Positions 24,659-33,512 of a DNA stretch of 64,000 bases are shown here, in pieces. Location of the stretch: the NCBI GenBank assembly GCA_003559215.1, contig PWMF01000034.1:55545-119544 (forward strand), in the 5' to 3' direction. The position numbers were made by a program, and so were the translations under genes. Positions within the stretch are counted from its first letter, which is position 1; each line of letters begins with the position of its first letter. The stretch comes from Natrialbaceae archaeon (GTDB taxonomy: Archaea > Halobacteriota > Halobacteria > Halobacteriales > Natrialbaceae). The notes beneath the pieces were generated by a model. The model was not told where the DNA came from and ran no database searches. It saw only the letters and a program-made list of their open reading frames with translations.

Positions 24659-26236
24659 CTACTCGACTTCGGCGCCGTCCTCGTGCTCGCGGAGCTTGAA
24701 CTTCTGGACTTTCCCGGTGGTAGTCCGCGGGAGCTCCTCGACGAACTCGACTTCGCGGGGGTGTTTGTACTCCGCGAGGTTCGCCAGGCAGTACTCCGTG
24801 ATCTCGTCGGGTTCGAGGTCGGCGTCGGGAACGGGGACGATATACGCCTTCACCGTCTCCCCCCGGCGGTCGTCCGGGATTCCGACGACCGCGGTGTCGG
24901 CGACCGCCTCGTGCTCGAACAGCAACTCCTGGACCTCCCGCGGGTAGACGTTGTAGCCGCCCGTGACGATCATGTGTTTCTCGCGGTCGACGACGTAGAA
25001 AAAATCGTCTTCGTCGCGGTATCCGAGATCGCCCGTGTGGAACCACCGTCTGCCGTCGCGCTCTGTGAACGCCTCCTCGTCGGCCTCGGGGAGGCCGTAG
25101 TATCCCTTCATCACGTTCGGTCCGGAGACGACGATCTCGCCGGTGATCGCGTCCAACTCCGCCTCGTCCTCGTCGATCGGCCCTTCCTCGACAGGGGGAA
25201 CGTCTTCGAACGCCTCGTCGACGACTCGAGCGTCGACGCCGGGAACGGTCCGCCCGATGCTGCCGACCCGTCGGCCCTCGGTCGGGCTGTTGAAGTGGGT
25301 GATCGGACTGGTCTCGGTCAGTCCGTACCCCTCGTACAGCCGGACGTCGTACAGCTCCTCGAACCGCCGGAGGACCTCGACCGGGATGCCCGACCCGCCG
25401 ACGCCGCAAAGGCGTAGCGAGGAGAGGTCGAACGACTCGGCGTCGGGCTGGTTGATGACGTCGTTGTACATCGCCGGCACGCCGTGCATTAGCGTCAGCT
25501 CCTGGTCCTCGACGATCGAGACGGCCTCCTGGGCGTCCCACTCCGGCACCGCGTAGTAGGTACCGCCCCCGAACAGCGTCGCGTTAATCACGACGGTCAT
25601 CCCGTAGATGTGGAACAGCGGGAGGACGCCGAGCTGTTTGTCGTCCGGGCGGATCCCCTCCGGAATGAGCTCGTTGGCCATCCGGGCGTTGGACTCCAGG
25701 TTGCGGTGGGTGAGCTGCACGCCCTTGGGCTGACCGGTCGTCCCGCTGGTGTAGGGCTGGACCGCGACATCGTCGTCGTCGCGCTCGACGACGTCCGGAT
25801 CGCCGGGCTCGAGGAACTCCTCGAAGGGCGTCGCGCCGTCGGCCTCGCCGCCGACCGCGACGACGTGTTCGACGTCGGTTTCGTCGCGGACGTCCTCGAC
25901 GAACGGAACGAGGTCGGCCAGCGCGACGACGACCGTCGCTTCGCTGTCGGCGAGCAGGTGACCGATCTCGCGGGCCTTGTACTGAGGGTTCATCGGGACG
26001 ACGACCCCGCCGGCCCGCAGCGTGCCGTGGAAGGCGATTACGAACGGCGGCACGTTCGGCAGGTAGATCGCGACTCGGTCGTCCTCACCGATCTCGCGCT
26101 CCTCGAGCGCGGCGGCGAACGCGCCGGTCTGGCCCCAAAACTCCTCGTAGCTCGTCTCGTTCCCTTGGAACCCGATCGCAGCGTTCTCGCCGTGCCGACG
26201 GACGGTCTTCGCGACGCAATTGACAAGGTTTGTCAT
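24659..26236 (-). CDS. AMP-forming acyl-CoA synthetase
   Basis: 525 residues from ATG 26234-26236 (MTNLVNCVAKTVRRHG). The ANL superfamily signatures appear in order: YTSGTTGQPKGV (P-loop), GYGLTETSP, WFHTGDLGY, VDREKHMIVTGGYNVYP (hinge) and TTTGKVQKFKLRE with the C-terminal catalytic Lys. It activates a carboxylic acid, probably medium- or long-chain fatty acid, to the CoA ester. The frame upstream of this ATG is a shadow. It is divergent from a Usp gene across 157 nt with AT-rich words near 26258-26270. Confidence 0.9.
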   Translation of the reverse strand: MTNLVNCVAKTVRRHGENAAIGFQGNETSYEEFWGQTGAFAAALEEREIGEDDRVAIYLPNVPPFVIAFHGTLRAGGVVVPMNPQYKAREIGHLLADSEATVVVALADLVPFVEDVRDETDVEHVVAVGGEADGATPFEEFLEPGDPDVVERDDDDVAVQPYTSGTTGQPKGVQLTHRNLESNARMANELIPEGIRPDDKQLGVLPLFHIYGMTVVINATLFGGGTYYAVPEWDAQEAVSIVEDQELTLMHGVPAMYNDVINQPDAESFDLSSLRLCGVGGSGIPVEVLRRFEELYDVRLYEGYGLTETSPITHFNSPTEGRRVGSIGRTVPGVDARVVDEAFEDVPPVEEGPIDEDEAELDAITGEIVVSGPNVMKGYYGLPEADEEAFTERDGRRWFHTGDLGYRDEDDFFYVVDREKHMIVTGGYNVYPREVQELLFEHEAVADTAVVGIPDDRRGETVKAYIVPVPDADLEPDEITEYCLANLAEYKHPREVEFVEELPRTTTGKVQKFKLREHEDGAEVE

Positions 26237-26360
26237 GTTCCACGACAACGTTTTCCTGTACGATAAAAAGCGTTTACACTGTTCGAAGCGCCCGGGGCGG
26301 CGGCTACCGAAAGTAACGAGTGTCGACGAGCGAGCCGGTCTCACCGGCCGCCGGCACGGG

Positions 26361-26370
26361 CTATTTATTC
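26361..26370 (+). promoter_or_regulatory. TATA box of the Usp gene at 26394
   Basis: CTATTTATTC lies 24-33 nt before the ATG at 26394 in otherwise GC-rich sequence. The spacing predicts a leaderless or nearly leaderless transcript. Confidence 0.55.
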
Positions 26371-26393
26371 CTGCCACGCTAACGTTCGGCTCG

Positions 26394-27008
26394 ATGTACC
26401 AGAACGTCCTCGTGCCGACGGACGGGAGCGACGGGACCCGACGAGCGATCACCCACGCGCTGACGATCGCGGACCGCTTCGATGCGACGGTACACGCGCT
26501 GTCGGTCGTTCCCGAGGGGCCGCTCGGCACCCTCGGGGACCGGGCGGACGTAACGGCGGGCGCACGCCGGGCGGTCGAACGGGTCGAGACCGAAGCCATC
26601 CGCGACGAGGTCGCGGTCACGACCGCGGTCGAAAGCGGCGTCCCCCACGAGGAGATCCTCGACTACATCGAAAACGAGGGGATCGACATGGTCATCATGG
26701 GGACCCAGGGGCGAACGGGCCTGGACCGCGTCCTGGTCGGCAGCGTCGCCGAACGGGTCGTCCGGCTGGCGGACGTCCCGGTTGTCAGCGTCCGGCTCAC
26801 CGACGAAATCGAAATCGAGGATCCCGAGGCGGCCGAACGCATCGCCCGCACGAAGGCAACCGACGAGGGGTACGCCGAACTCTCGCTGCGGGAACAACCC
26901 TACCGGACCAGCGGAACCTGGACCGTCACGCTCGAGACCGACCGCGGGCTCGTCGCGGTCGACGTCGACGCGGTTACGGGAACGGCTCGAATAGCGGATA
27001 CGGAGTAA
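26394..27008 (+). CDS. Universal stress protein with a C-terminal extension
   Basis: 204 residues from ATG 26394. Residues 1-140 are a canonical Usp domain with MGTQGRTGLDRVLVGS matching G-2x-G-9x-G(S/T). Residues about 145-204 form an extra acidic segment ending in a beta-hairpin-like stretch (SGTWTVTLETDRG, VDVDAVTGTARI) reminiscent of a PepSY-type strand pair. The extension is not part of ordinary single-domain Usp proteins. Role: ATP-dependent stress protein; the tail may bind a partner (inference). Confidence 0.88.
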   Translation: MYQNVLVPTDGSDGTRRAITHALTIADRFDATVHALSVVPEGPLGTLGDRADVTAGARRAVERVETEAIRDEVAVTTAVESGVPHEEILDYIENEGIDMVIMGTQGRTGLDRVLVGSVAERVVRLADVPVVSVRLTDEIEIEDPEAAERIARTKATDEGYAELSLREQPYRTSGTWTVTLETDRGLVAVDVDAVTGTARIADTE

Positions 27009-27037
27009 CAGACACCCACCCTCTCGTTCTCGAGTCC

Positions 27038-27694
27038 CTACTCCGAGAACGGACCGAACGACGGTTTGTAGTTCGTTCCGACCAGCAGCGCGAACGCCGC
27101 GGTGGCGATCGTTCCGACCGCCAGACCGGGGATCGCGATCGCGCCGATGACGGCCGCGAGCGCGAAACTGGTAGCGGCGGCGTTGACGGCGGCGTAGACG
27201 CCGATCGCCGAGGACAGCAGCAGGCTCGCGCTCGTCACGGCGAGGACGGTTTCGCGGCGCTCGAGTCGGCCGCCGGCGTCCGTGTCGGCGCCGCCCTCGC
27301 CGTCGGCGCCGGGCAACTCGAGGTACGGACGGAACAGTTCGAGCGTCTCCGTCGGGTGCACGATCCCGCGGGACTTGTTGTACTCGATGATCCCCTCCGA
27401 GTCGAGTTTCGGGAGGTGGGACTGGTACAGCGGGATGTAGACGCGCTGGCGCTCCGTCGAGCTCAGCTCCGCGACGGTCGTGTCGTTTTCCAAGGCGGCG
27501 ACGTACTCGGCGACGTCGCGCATCTTGACCGGTTCGTCGTGCTCGAGGAGATAACGGATCGCGTCACGACGGCGGTTCGTCTGGAGGATGTGAAAAATAT
27601 CGTCGTCGCCAAGCGATACCGTCTCCGCGCTAGGGTCTTGTCCGTCTTCGGTGGGACGTGGCGGGTGGTCTGTTTGGAGGGACATCGTCTGCAC
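27038..27694 (-). CDS. Membrane-anchored winged-helix regulator (DUF7344 type)
   Basis: 218 residues; starts MQTM (27694) or MSLQ (27685) are both possible. Residues about 30-125 form a winged helix typical of many haloarchaeal regulators: DIFHILQTNRRRDAIRYLLEH, VKMRDVAEYVAALEND, ERQRVYIPLYQSHLPKLDSEGII and YNKSRGIV. Two or three hydrophobic helices fill about 150-210. Such proteins are thought to be DNA-binding regulators tethered to the membrane. Targets unknown. It is divergent from the MoaD-like gene. Confidence 0.82.
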   Translation of the reverse strand: MQTMSLQTDHPPRPTEDGQDPSAETVSLGDDDIFHILQTNRRRDAIRYLLEHDEPVKMRDVAEYVAALENDTTVAELSSTERQRVYIPLYQSHLPKLDSEGIIEYNKSRGIVHPTETLELFRPYLELPGADGEGGADTDAGGRLERRETVLAVTSASLLLSSAIGVYAAVNAAATSFALAAVIGAIAIPGLAVGTIATAAFALLVGTNYKPSFGPFSE

Positions 27695-27922
27695 TCAAAC
27701 GCAGCAATCAACGATACATAATCTTTTTCTTCCTTCGCCTAGGCTGAAATACTGTTTATTTCTTACTAAATGTTGTGTGAACTTCCGTCGATCTCCAAAA
27801 ATAGTCATCTCCAACCGATTCGGGAAACCGTCGTACCGAGGGCGGATACAGCCGATGCGGCCCCAGATCTAACGAACATGTTCGGAACCATCCGTTTGGT
27901 CGTTCGGCCCGTCGTCTCAGTT

Positions 27923-28324
27923 ATGACATCGAAGACCACCGCCGCGGTCGACCAGCAGGCGCGAACGACGACCGTCGACGTTCGCTGTACGGGCCACGTC
28001 CGCGACGCCGTCGGCGACCACGACCTCGAGTTCACCTTCGAGGGGACGACCCTACGGGAGTTCCTCGAGGCCTTCTTCGAGGAGTACGACGTCGAGGAGA
28101 TGCTCATCGCCGAGACCGAGGCCGACGCGACGGCTCGGGGCTGGGCGCCGGTTCCCGACGAACTGCCGGGAACCTGGCGGAAGAACCCCGAGGGCGATCA
28201 GACCCGTCCCTACGCTCGCGTCTGTATCAACGGCCGGTTCAACGAACACTTCGAAGGGTTCGAGACCGAACTCGAGACGGGCGACCGGGTAGCGCTGATC
28301 TACCCGTTCATGTTCTGTTGCTGA
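27923..28324 (+). CDS. MoaD/ThiS-like (ubiquitin-fold) protein ending in Cys-Cys
   Basis: 133 residues from ATG 27923. The frame upstream to 27770 is not protein-like. The beta-grasp pattern is visible: TTVDVRCTGHVRDAVGDHDLEFTFEGTTLREFLEAFFEEYDV, an insert, then YARVCINGRFNEHFEGFETELETGDRVALIYP. MoaD, ThiS and archaeal SAMPs end in Gly-Gly, which is activated by an E1-like enzyme. Here the protein ends PFMFCC, so ordinary thiocarboxylate formation or conjugation is unlikely without trimming. It may be a sulfur-carrier relative using the Cys pair, or a structural homologue. Confidence 0.72.
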   Translation: MTSKTTAAVDQQARTTTVDVRCTGHVRDAVGDHDLEFTFEGTTLREFLEAFFEEYDVEEMLIAETEADATARGWAPVPDELPGTWRKNPEGDQTRPYARVCINGRFNEHFEGFETELETGDRVALIYPFMFCC

Positions 28325-28352
28325 GTCGCGCCGTCCGCAGCACCGCTGTCTA

Positions 28353-28679
28353 TCAGCGTTCGCGCGCTCGAGGCGTTCCTTCGGTCTCCTCGTAGACGCG
28401 GGGGTCCGCCTCGTCCCCGGAGTCCCGATCGTCGACCTCGGGTTCGATCTCTCGAGACGAGTAGCGCTCGACTTCGTCGGCCGGACAGACCCGCACCTCG
28501 ACCGCGTACCAGCCGAACAGCCGCGAAGCGTGCTCGTGGGCCGTCTCGCCGTCGGCCACGACCACGCTGCCCGCATACGTCAGTGGGTCGGACGCCTCGT
28601 CGCGAACGAACACCTCCCAGCGGGGGCTCGACCCCGAGGACTCGCCGTCGACCCTCGAGCGCACCGTCTTCTCGACCAT
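28353..28679 (-). CDS. Htur_1727-family radical-SAM-partnered protein
   Basis: 108 residues from ATG 28677-28679. RWEVFVRDEASDPLTYAGSVVVADGETAHEHASRLFGW and AVEVRVCPADEVERY match the haloarchaeal family I know as rSAM-partnered protein, Htur_1727 family (TIGR04031, recalled). Members are found beside radical SAM/SPASM proteins. Here the neighbour at 28797 is a radical SAM/SPASM gene, divergently oriented, but with its barrel deleted. A long acidic tail (EPEVDDRDSGDEADPR) ends the protein. Function unproven: modified peptide, maturase partner or cofactor-pathway protein. Confidence 0.75.
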   Translation of the reverse strand: MVEKTVRSRVDGESSGSSPRWEVFVRDEASDPLTYAGSVVVADGETAHEHASRLFGWYAVEVRVCPADEVERYSSREIEPEVDDRDSGDEADPRVYEETEGTPRARER

Positions 28680-28796
28680 ACGGAAGTCGAGTCGACGCCT
28701 CCTCGAAGACGCTTGTGGCGAACATCTTCTCGCCCGCTCCCGAACCTCGGGAACGTGAGGGACGGTTTTGCCGCCGCCACGACCAGCTCCGAACTA

Positions 28797-29231
28797 ATGT
28801 ACTCCGTCGATACGTCCGAGCGACCGGTCGTGCTCATCTGGGAGGTCACGCAGGCCTGCGGGCTCTCCTGTGACCACTGCCGGGCCGACGCCCAGCCAGA
28901 TCGCCACACCGGCGAGCGCTATCCCTCGGGGTTTCTCCCGCGGTCCGGCGGCTCCGTCCGAGAGCGGCCCGTCGACGAACTGTACCGCGAGGCGCCCCTG
29001 TTCCACGAGCTTCGGGACCGCGATGCTCTCGAGGGGAAGTGTGGCGCCTGTCCCTATCGGACGATCTGTGGCGGCAGTCGCTCTCGAGCGTACGCCCACA
29101 CCGGCAATCCCCTCGCGAGCGATCCCCTCTGCCCGTACGTTCCGCCGGCGTACGACGGTCCCCTCCGTGGGAGCGCGAGCGCTCGAGCCCTACCCCGTGA
29201 GGTGAAAGGCATGTCCGTCCTCGGATCCTGA
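28797..29231 (+). pseudogene. Radical SAM/SPASM protein with the catalytic barrel deleted in frame
   Basis: The 144-residue frame from ATG 28797 begins with a correct radical SAM start, PVVLIWEVTQACGLSCDHCRADAQPD (Cys in CxxxCxxC at about residues 21-28, shown here with the motif ACGLSCDHC). At about residue 38 it jumps to the C-terminal part of the same family: YPSGFLPRSGG, then the SPASM cluster KCGACPYRTICGGSRSRAYA and DPLCPYVP. Full-length relatives are about 360-400 residues, so roughly 230 residues are missing. The reading frame is kept. Next to the Htur_1727 partner this is the expected enzyme, apparently inactivated. It could conceivably persist as a mini-protein that keeps both Fe-S motifs. 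Confidence 0.75.
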
Positions 29232-29238
29232 TGGCGAT

Positions 29239-30459
29239 ATGGAACGACGAACCGACGTTCTCGTCGTCGGCGGCGGCGCCACCGGCACCGGAATCGCCAG
29301 GGACCTCGCGCTTCGGGGCGTCGACGTGACCCTCGCCGAACGCGGCGGGCTCTCGGCGGGCACCTCGGGGCGCTCCCACGGCCTACTCCACAGCGGCGCC
29401 CGGTACGCCGAGGCCGACGGACCGGAGGCGCGAGCCTGCCTCGAGGAGAACCGCACGCTCGCCGAGATCGCGGGCGCCTGCGTCAGGGAGACGGGCGGAC
29501 TCTTCGTCCAGTTGGGCGAGGACGACCCCGCCTACTTCGAGGCCAAGCGCGAGGCCTGCGAGGAGGTCGGCATCCCGACCGAGGTCGTCGACGGCGACAC
29601 CGCACGGGACGATATTCCGGACCTGAGCGACGACGTCGAGCGGGCGATGCGCGTCCCCGACGGCGTTGTCCTCCCCTCGCGGCTGGTCGCGGCGAACGCG
29701 GCCGACGCCCACGAACACGGCGCGGAGATCCTGACCCACGCCCCGGTGACCGACATGCGCCGCAAGGACGGCCGGATCACCGAAGTCGAACTCGGGGGTG
29801 AGGTCGACGGCACGATCGAACCGACGTTCGTGATCAACGCCGCCGGACCCTACTCATCGTCGATCGCCGAGATGGCCGGAGCGACTGTGGGGCTCCGCCC
29901 GACGCGGGGCGTGATGGTCTCGGTCGACTACGACCGCCTCGAGCCCGTTCTCAACCGCTGTCGGGACCCCGACGACGGCGACATCGTCGTTCCTCACGAC
30001 GACGAGGTCGTTCTGGGCACGACGAGCGTCCCGGTCGACGACCCCGAGGAGTACGAGCGAGCCGACTGGGAGGTCGAACGCTCCGTCGAGGAATGTGCCA
30101 AGATGCTTCCCGCGGTCGCCGACGCCGCCCACCTGCGGACCTGGTGGGGCGTCCGACCCCTCTACGAGCCCGAGGAGGCCGCACTCGACGCGCGCGGGAT
30201 CTCGAGGGGATTTCACCTGCTCGAGCACGCTGACGAGGACGTCGCCAACCTCGCGACGATCGTCGGCGGGAAGCTGACGACCTATCGGCGGATGGCCGAG
30301 GCGACGGCCGATCTGGTCTGTGAGCAACTCGGCGTCGAGGCGGACTGCGAGACCGCGACACGACAGCTTTCGGGTGCGGACGATCCCGACCGCCTCGACG
30401 CGTTCGTCGACGAGTTCGACGGCCAGGGGCCGACCGACGAGGACGTCGTCGGCTCCTAG
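29239..30459 (+). CDS. GlpA-like FAD-dependent oxidoreductase, short form
   Basis: 406 residues from ATG 29239, 7 nt after the radical SAM remnant. The N-terminal FAD loop is VLVVGGGATGTGIARDLALRG. SHGLLHSGARY, VINAAGPYSS and WWGVRPLYEP with IVGGKLTTYRRMAEATADLV are signatures of anaerobic glycerol-3-phosphate dehydrogenase subunit A. GlpA proteins usually carry a further C-terminal Fer2_BFD/iron-sulfur region (total about 540-580), which is absent here. It may be a G3P dehydrogenase paralogue or another 2-hydroxy-acid/amine oxidoreductase. Its stop overlaps the convergent kynureninase stop by CTAG. Confidence 0.82.
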   Translation: MERRTDVLVVGGGATGTGIARDLALRGVDVTLAERGGLSAGTSGRSHGLLHSGARYAEADGPEARACLEENRTLAEIAGACVRETGGLFVQLGEDDPAYFEAKREACEEVGIPTEVVDGDTARDDIPDLSDDVERAMRVPDGVVLPSRLVAANAADAHEHGAEILTHAPVTDMRRKDGRITEVELGGEVDGTIEPTFVINAAGPYSSSIAEMAGATVGLRPTRGVMVSVDYDRLEPVLNRCRDPDDGDIVVPHDDEVVLGTTSVPVDDPEEYERADWEVERSVEECAKMLPAVADAAHLRTWWGVRPLYEPEEAALDARGISRGFHLLEHADEDVANLATIVGGKLTTYRRMAEATADLVCEQLGVEADCETATRQLSGADDPDRLDAFVDEFDGQGPTDEDVVGS

Positions 30460-31757
30460 CTCACGTTGCCGTCGGGATCGACGTCCTCGTAGGCACCCGT
30501 CTCGAGCACCTCCCCGAGCTGGGCCACGAATTCCCGGACGTCGACGAAGCGGGTGTACAGCGGCGCCGGACAGACACGGATCACGTTCGGCGGACGGAAG
30601 TCGACGACGACGCCCCGCTCGCGGAGCGCCTCGCTGATCCGTGCGGCCTCGGGGTGTTCGATCGCCACGTGGCCGCCCCGGTCCTCCGGCGCCCGCGGCG
30701 TCCCGACCGCACAGCCGTACGCCGCGAGCGTCTCGTCGACGAGTCGGATGAGAAACGAAGTCAGCGCGAGCGACTTCTCCCGGATCCGATCGATACCGGC
30801 CTCGCGGACGATCTCGAGCGACCCGTCAAGCGGCGCGGCGGCAAGTACCGGTACCGTCCCGATCTGCCACGCGCCCGCCGAATCCGCGGGCGTGAACCGC
30901 TCGCGAAGCTCGAACTGCGTCTCCTTCTCGTGGCCCCACCAGCCCGCGAGCGCCGGCGTCTCGCCGAAGTGGCGCTCGTCGACGTAGAGGCCGGCGATCG
31001 CCCCCGGGCCGGCGTTGAGGTACTTGTAGCTACACCAGACCGCGAAGTCGACGCCGTGTACGGAGAGCTCGTGGGGAACGACGCCGACCGAGTGGGCGAG
31101 ATCGAAGCCCGCGAGTGCGCCGCGTTCGTGGGCCGCGTCGGTGATGCGTTCGATATCGAGCAGCTGTCCGCTCCGGTAGAGCACCGAGGGCATGAAGACG
31201 ATGCCGACCTCGTGGTCCTCCAGCGGCACGACGATGTCGTCCTCCGCGATCGTTCGGCCGTCATGGCTCTCGACGACGTGGAGGTGGTCGTCCGGATCGT
31301 GGCCGCGCTGGCGCAGCTGGGACCGGATCGCGTAGTGATCGGTCGGGAAATCGAGTTCGTTGACCAGGATTCCGGGCGGGCGGTCCCCTCTAGCGTCGAG
31401 AAAGGTGCCGACGAGCGTGTGGATGTTGACCGTCGTCGAGTTGGCGACGACGACTTCCTCGCTGTCGGCGCCGACCAACGACGCGAGCTCGTCGCCGAGC
31501 GACTCGCCGTACCGGAACCAGGGGCGCTCGGCCTCGGTCCACGCCTCGATACCGAGCTCGCGCCACTCCTCGAGCGCGCGCTCGAGCGATCGCTCGGCGG
31601 CGTCCGAAACCGGGCCCAGCGAGTTTCCATCCAGGTAGAGTTCGCCGGGGACGTCGAACCGCTCCCGGAACTCGGAGAGGGGGTCGTTCGCGTCCCGTTC
31701 GCGGGGGTCGGCCGTGTCGTCGCCGTCGGGTCGATCCGGGTCGAAGCCGGGGTCCAT
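30456..31757 (-). CDS. kynU: Kynureninase
   Basis: 433 residues from ATG 31755-31757, the length of bacterial kynureninase. It is a fold-type I PLP enzyme: LYLDGNSLGPVS, VVANSTTVNIHTL, GFDLAHSVG (Asp219, His222 in the PLP pocket) and WCSYKYLNAGPGA with the Schiff-base Lys245. It cleaves kynurenine to anthranilate and alanine in tryptophan breakdown. The other kynurenine-pathway genes (tryptophan dioxygenase, formamidase) are not in the window, although the alpha/beta hydrolase next door could in principle act on formylkynurenine. The longer upstream frame is a shadow. Confidence 0.93.
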   Translation of the reverse strand: MDPGFDPDRPDGDDTADPRERDANDPLSEFRERFDVPGELYLDGNSLGPVSDAAERSLERALEEWRELGIEAWTEAERPWFRYGESLGDELASLVGADSEEVVVANSTTVNIHTLVGTFLDARGDRPPGILVNELDFPTDHYAIRSQLRQRGHDPDDHLHVVESHDGRTIAEDDIVVPLEDHEVGIVFMPSVLYRSGQLLDIERITDAAHERGALAGFDLAHSVGVVPHELSVHGVDFAVWCSYKYLNAGPGAIAGLYVDERHFGETPALAGWWGHEKETQFELRERFTPADSAGAWQIGTVPVLAAAPLDGSLEIVREAGIDRIREKSLALTSFLIRLVDETLAAYGCAVGTPRAPEDRGGHVAIEHPEAARISEALRERGVVVDFRPPNVIRVCPAPLYTRFVDVREFVAQLGEVLETGAYEDVDPDGNVS

Positions 31758-31873
31758 GCCCGACAGTTGGGAGGTGTCCACTGGAAGGTTTCGGCGCCGT
31801 GCTGCGGGCCGCAGCATGGCGTGCCGACGCGGATCGGCGGTACCGCTAATGGCGTTCGGAACACAGCCATCGT

Positions 31874-32827
31874 ATGGACGAGGAGGCGACCGCGGAACTC
31901 GACCCTCAGCTCGCCGACCTGCTCCGGAACGGCCGGGTAGCCGACCTCCCCGCGTGGCACGAGCTGTCCGTCTCCGAGGCGCGACGCGTCGAAGACGAGG
32001 TCTTCGCCGCAGGCGACGGACCGACGCTCGAGCGGGTCCGGGACCGCCGTCTCGAGGGACCCGACGGCGACGTTCCGGTGCGGATCTACCGTCCCGATCC
32101 GACAACCCGGCCCCCGCCGGCGCTGGTCTTCTGTCACGGCGGCGGTTGGGTCCTCGGAACGCTCGACTCGGCCGACGACCTCTGTCGGGAGTTCGCGGCG
32201 CGGATCGGTGCGGTGGTGATCTCGGTCGACTACCGGCTTGCGCCCGAACACCCGTTCCCGGCCGCCCTCGAGGACGCCTGGGCGGCCCTCGAGTGGGCAC
32301 GCGACAACGCCGACCGTCTCGACGTCGATCCCGACCGCCTCGGCGTGGCCGGAACCAGCGCCGGGGGCGGGCTCGCCGCCGCGCTCGCGCTCCGGGCCCG
32401 CGAGCGGGACGTGTCCCTCGCCGTACAGCTGCTCTGTTACCCGATGCTCGATCGCGATTTCGAGCGGTCTTCGTACTGCGACCACGCGGAGGCGCCGTTG
32501 CTCTCCAGAGCGGACGTAGCGTGGTTCTGGGACCAGTATGTCCCGGAGCGGGCCGACACCGAGGATCCGCTCGCGGCCCCGCTGCGGGCCGAGTCGCTCG
32601 CCGGCTGTCCGCCCGCGGTGATCGCGACCGCAGGTCACGACGTGCTCCGGTCGGAGGGTGTCGCCTACGCCGACCGACTGCGGACCGCGGGCGTCGAAAC
32701 GCGCCACTGTCACTCCCCGTCGTTAGCCCACGGGTTCCTGAGTCTCACCGACGAACTCGACCGCGCCGACGCCGCGATGGACGACGTAACCGACGCGGTC
32801 GGCTCGCTGTTGGATCGCGCTCCGTAA
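31874..32827 (+). CDS. Alpha/beta hydrolase, hormone-sensitive-lipase family
   Basis: 317 residues. The HSL oxyanion motif HGGG is at 88-91, the nucleophile elbow GTSAGG has Ser162, and the triad is completed by Asp256 (TAGHDVLRSEG) and His286 (SLAHGF). SVDYRLAPEHPFPAALED is also diagnostic. It should hydrolyse short-chain esters in the cytoplasm. It is divergent from kynureninase across 116 nt, so a role as an arylformamidase is a thought but not supported by motif. Confidence 0.9.
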   Translation: MDEEATAELDPQLADLLRNGRVADLPAWHELSVSEARRVEDEVFAAGDGPTLERVRDRRLEGPDGDVPVRIYRPDPTTRPPPALVFCHGGGWVLGTLDSADDLCREFAARIGAVVISVDYRLAPEHPFPAALEDAWAALEWARDNADRLDVDPDRLGVAGTSAGGGLAAALALRARERDVSLAVQLLCYPMLDRDFERSSYCDHAEAPLLSRADVAWFWDQYVPERADTEDPLAAPLRAESLAGCPPAVIATAGHDVLRSEGVAYADRLRTAGVETRHCHSPSLAHGFLSLTDELDRADAAMDDVTDAVGSLLDRAP

Positions 32828-32843
32828 TGGCGGCCCCTCGCGA

Positions 32844-33512
32844 TTACTCCCTTCGTTCGTCGACGAGCGCCAGGAAGTTCTCGAAGACGCGGTCGGCCGA
32901 GACGTCGTCGAAGGAGAACCGCCGGGAGTCCCAGCCGAAGTCCTCGACGAGGCGGTCGCGGACGGCGGCGGTGATCTCGGGGTGGAACTGGACGGTCCAC
33001 AGCGGGGCCGACCGGTGGCGCGTCCCAAACGCGCGGGCGTGATCCGCCGAGGCGATGACCGTCATCCCCTCGCCCGGTTCGGTGACGACGTCACCGTGGA
33101 CCGCGGGGACGGCCGAATCGACCCCCTCGAAGAGCGGGTCGTCGGCGAGTTCGGCCTCGACGAGCGTCGCGGTCGTGCCGACCTCCTCGACGGTCCCTCC
33201 CAGCGCCGAGTTGGCGACCTGATGGCCGAAACAGACCCCCAGCGTCGGGATCTCTCGATCGACGAGGTCGCGAACCAGCGCCTCCTGATCGGCGATCCAG
33301 GGCCGACGGTCGGCCTCGTAGACGGCCGCCGTACTTCCCGTCAGCACGACGCCGTCGGCGTCCTCGAGCGGGGGCCGCTCGCCCGCGACGAAGTCGATCT
33401 CGGTGGCGTCGGGAAACCGCGATGCCAGCGCGTCGCAGTGGTACTCGCAGTCGGGATCGACCTCGCTGCGAACTACGTACAGCGTCGAAGAAGTCGAACG
33501 GAGGGCGGTCAT
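32844..33512 (-). CDS. Class I glutamine amidotransferase domain protein
   Basis: 222 residues. The glutaminase triad is complete: LGVCFGHQ with Cys94, and QFHPEI with His177 and Glu179. VVLTGSTAAVYE supplies the oxyanion strand. It resembles stand-alone GMP-synthase-like amidotransferases of haloarchaea that act with an unidentified synthase or cleave gamma-glutamyl compounds. The start at 33512 is MTALRSTSSTLYVV. It lies 16 nt from the convergent esterase gene and upstream of pccA in the opposite sense of flow (same strand, 81 nt beyond its stop). Confidence 0.85.
   Translation of the reverse strand: MTALRSTSSTLYVVRSEVDPDCEYHCDALASRFPDATEIDFVAGERPPLEDADGVVLTGSTAAVYEADRRPWIADQEALVRDLVDREIPTLGVCFGHQVANSALGGTVEEVGTTATLVEAELADDPLFEGVDSAVPAVHGDVVTEPGEGMTVIASADHARAFGTRHRSAPLWTVQFHPEITAAVRDRLVEDFGWDSRRFSFDDVSADRVFENFLALVDERRE

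Noticed and set aside
24612..26620. Extended acyl-CoA synthetase start at 26620
   Set aside because: The added N-terminus is antisense to the Usp gene and lacks family similarity; MTNLVNCVAK is the natural start.
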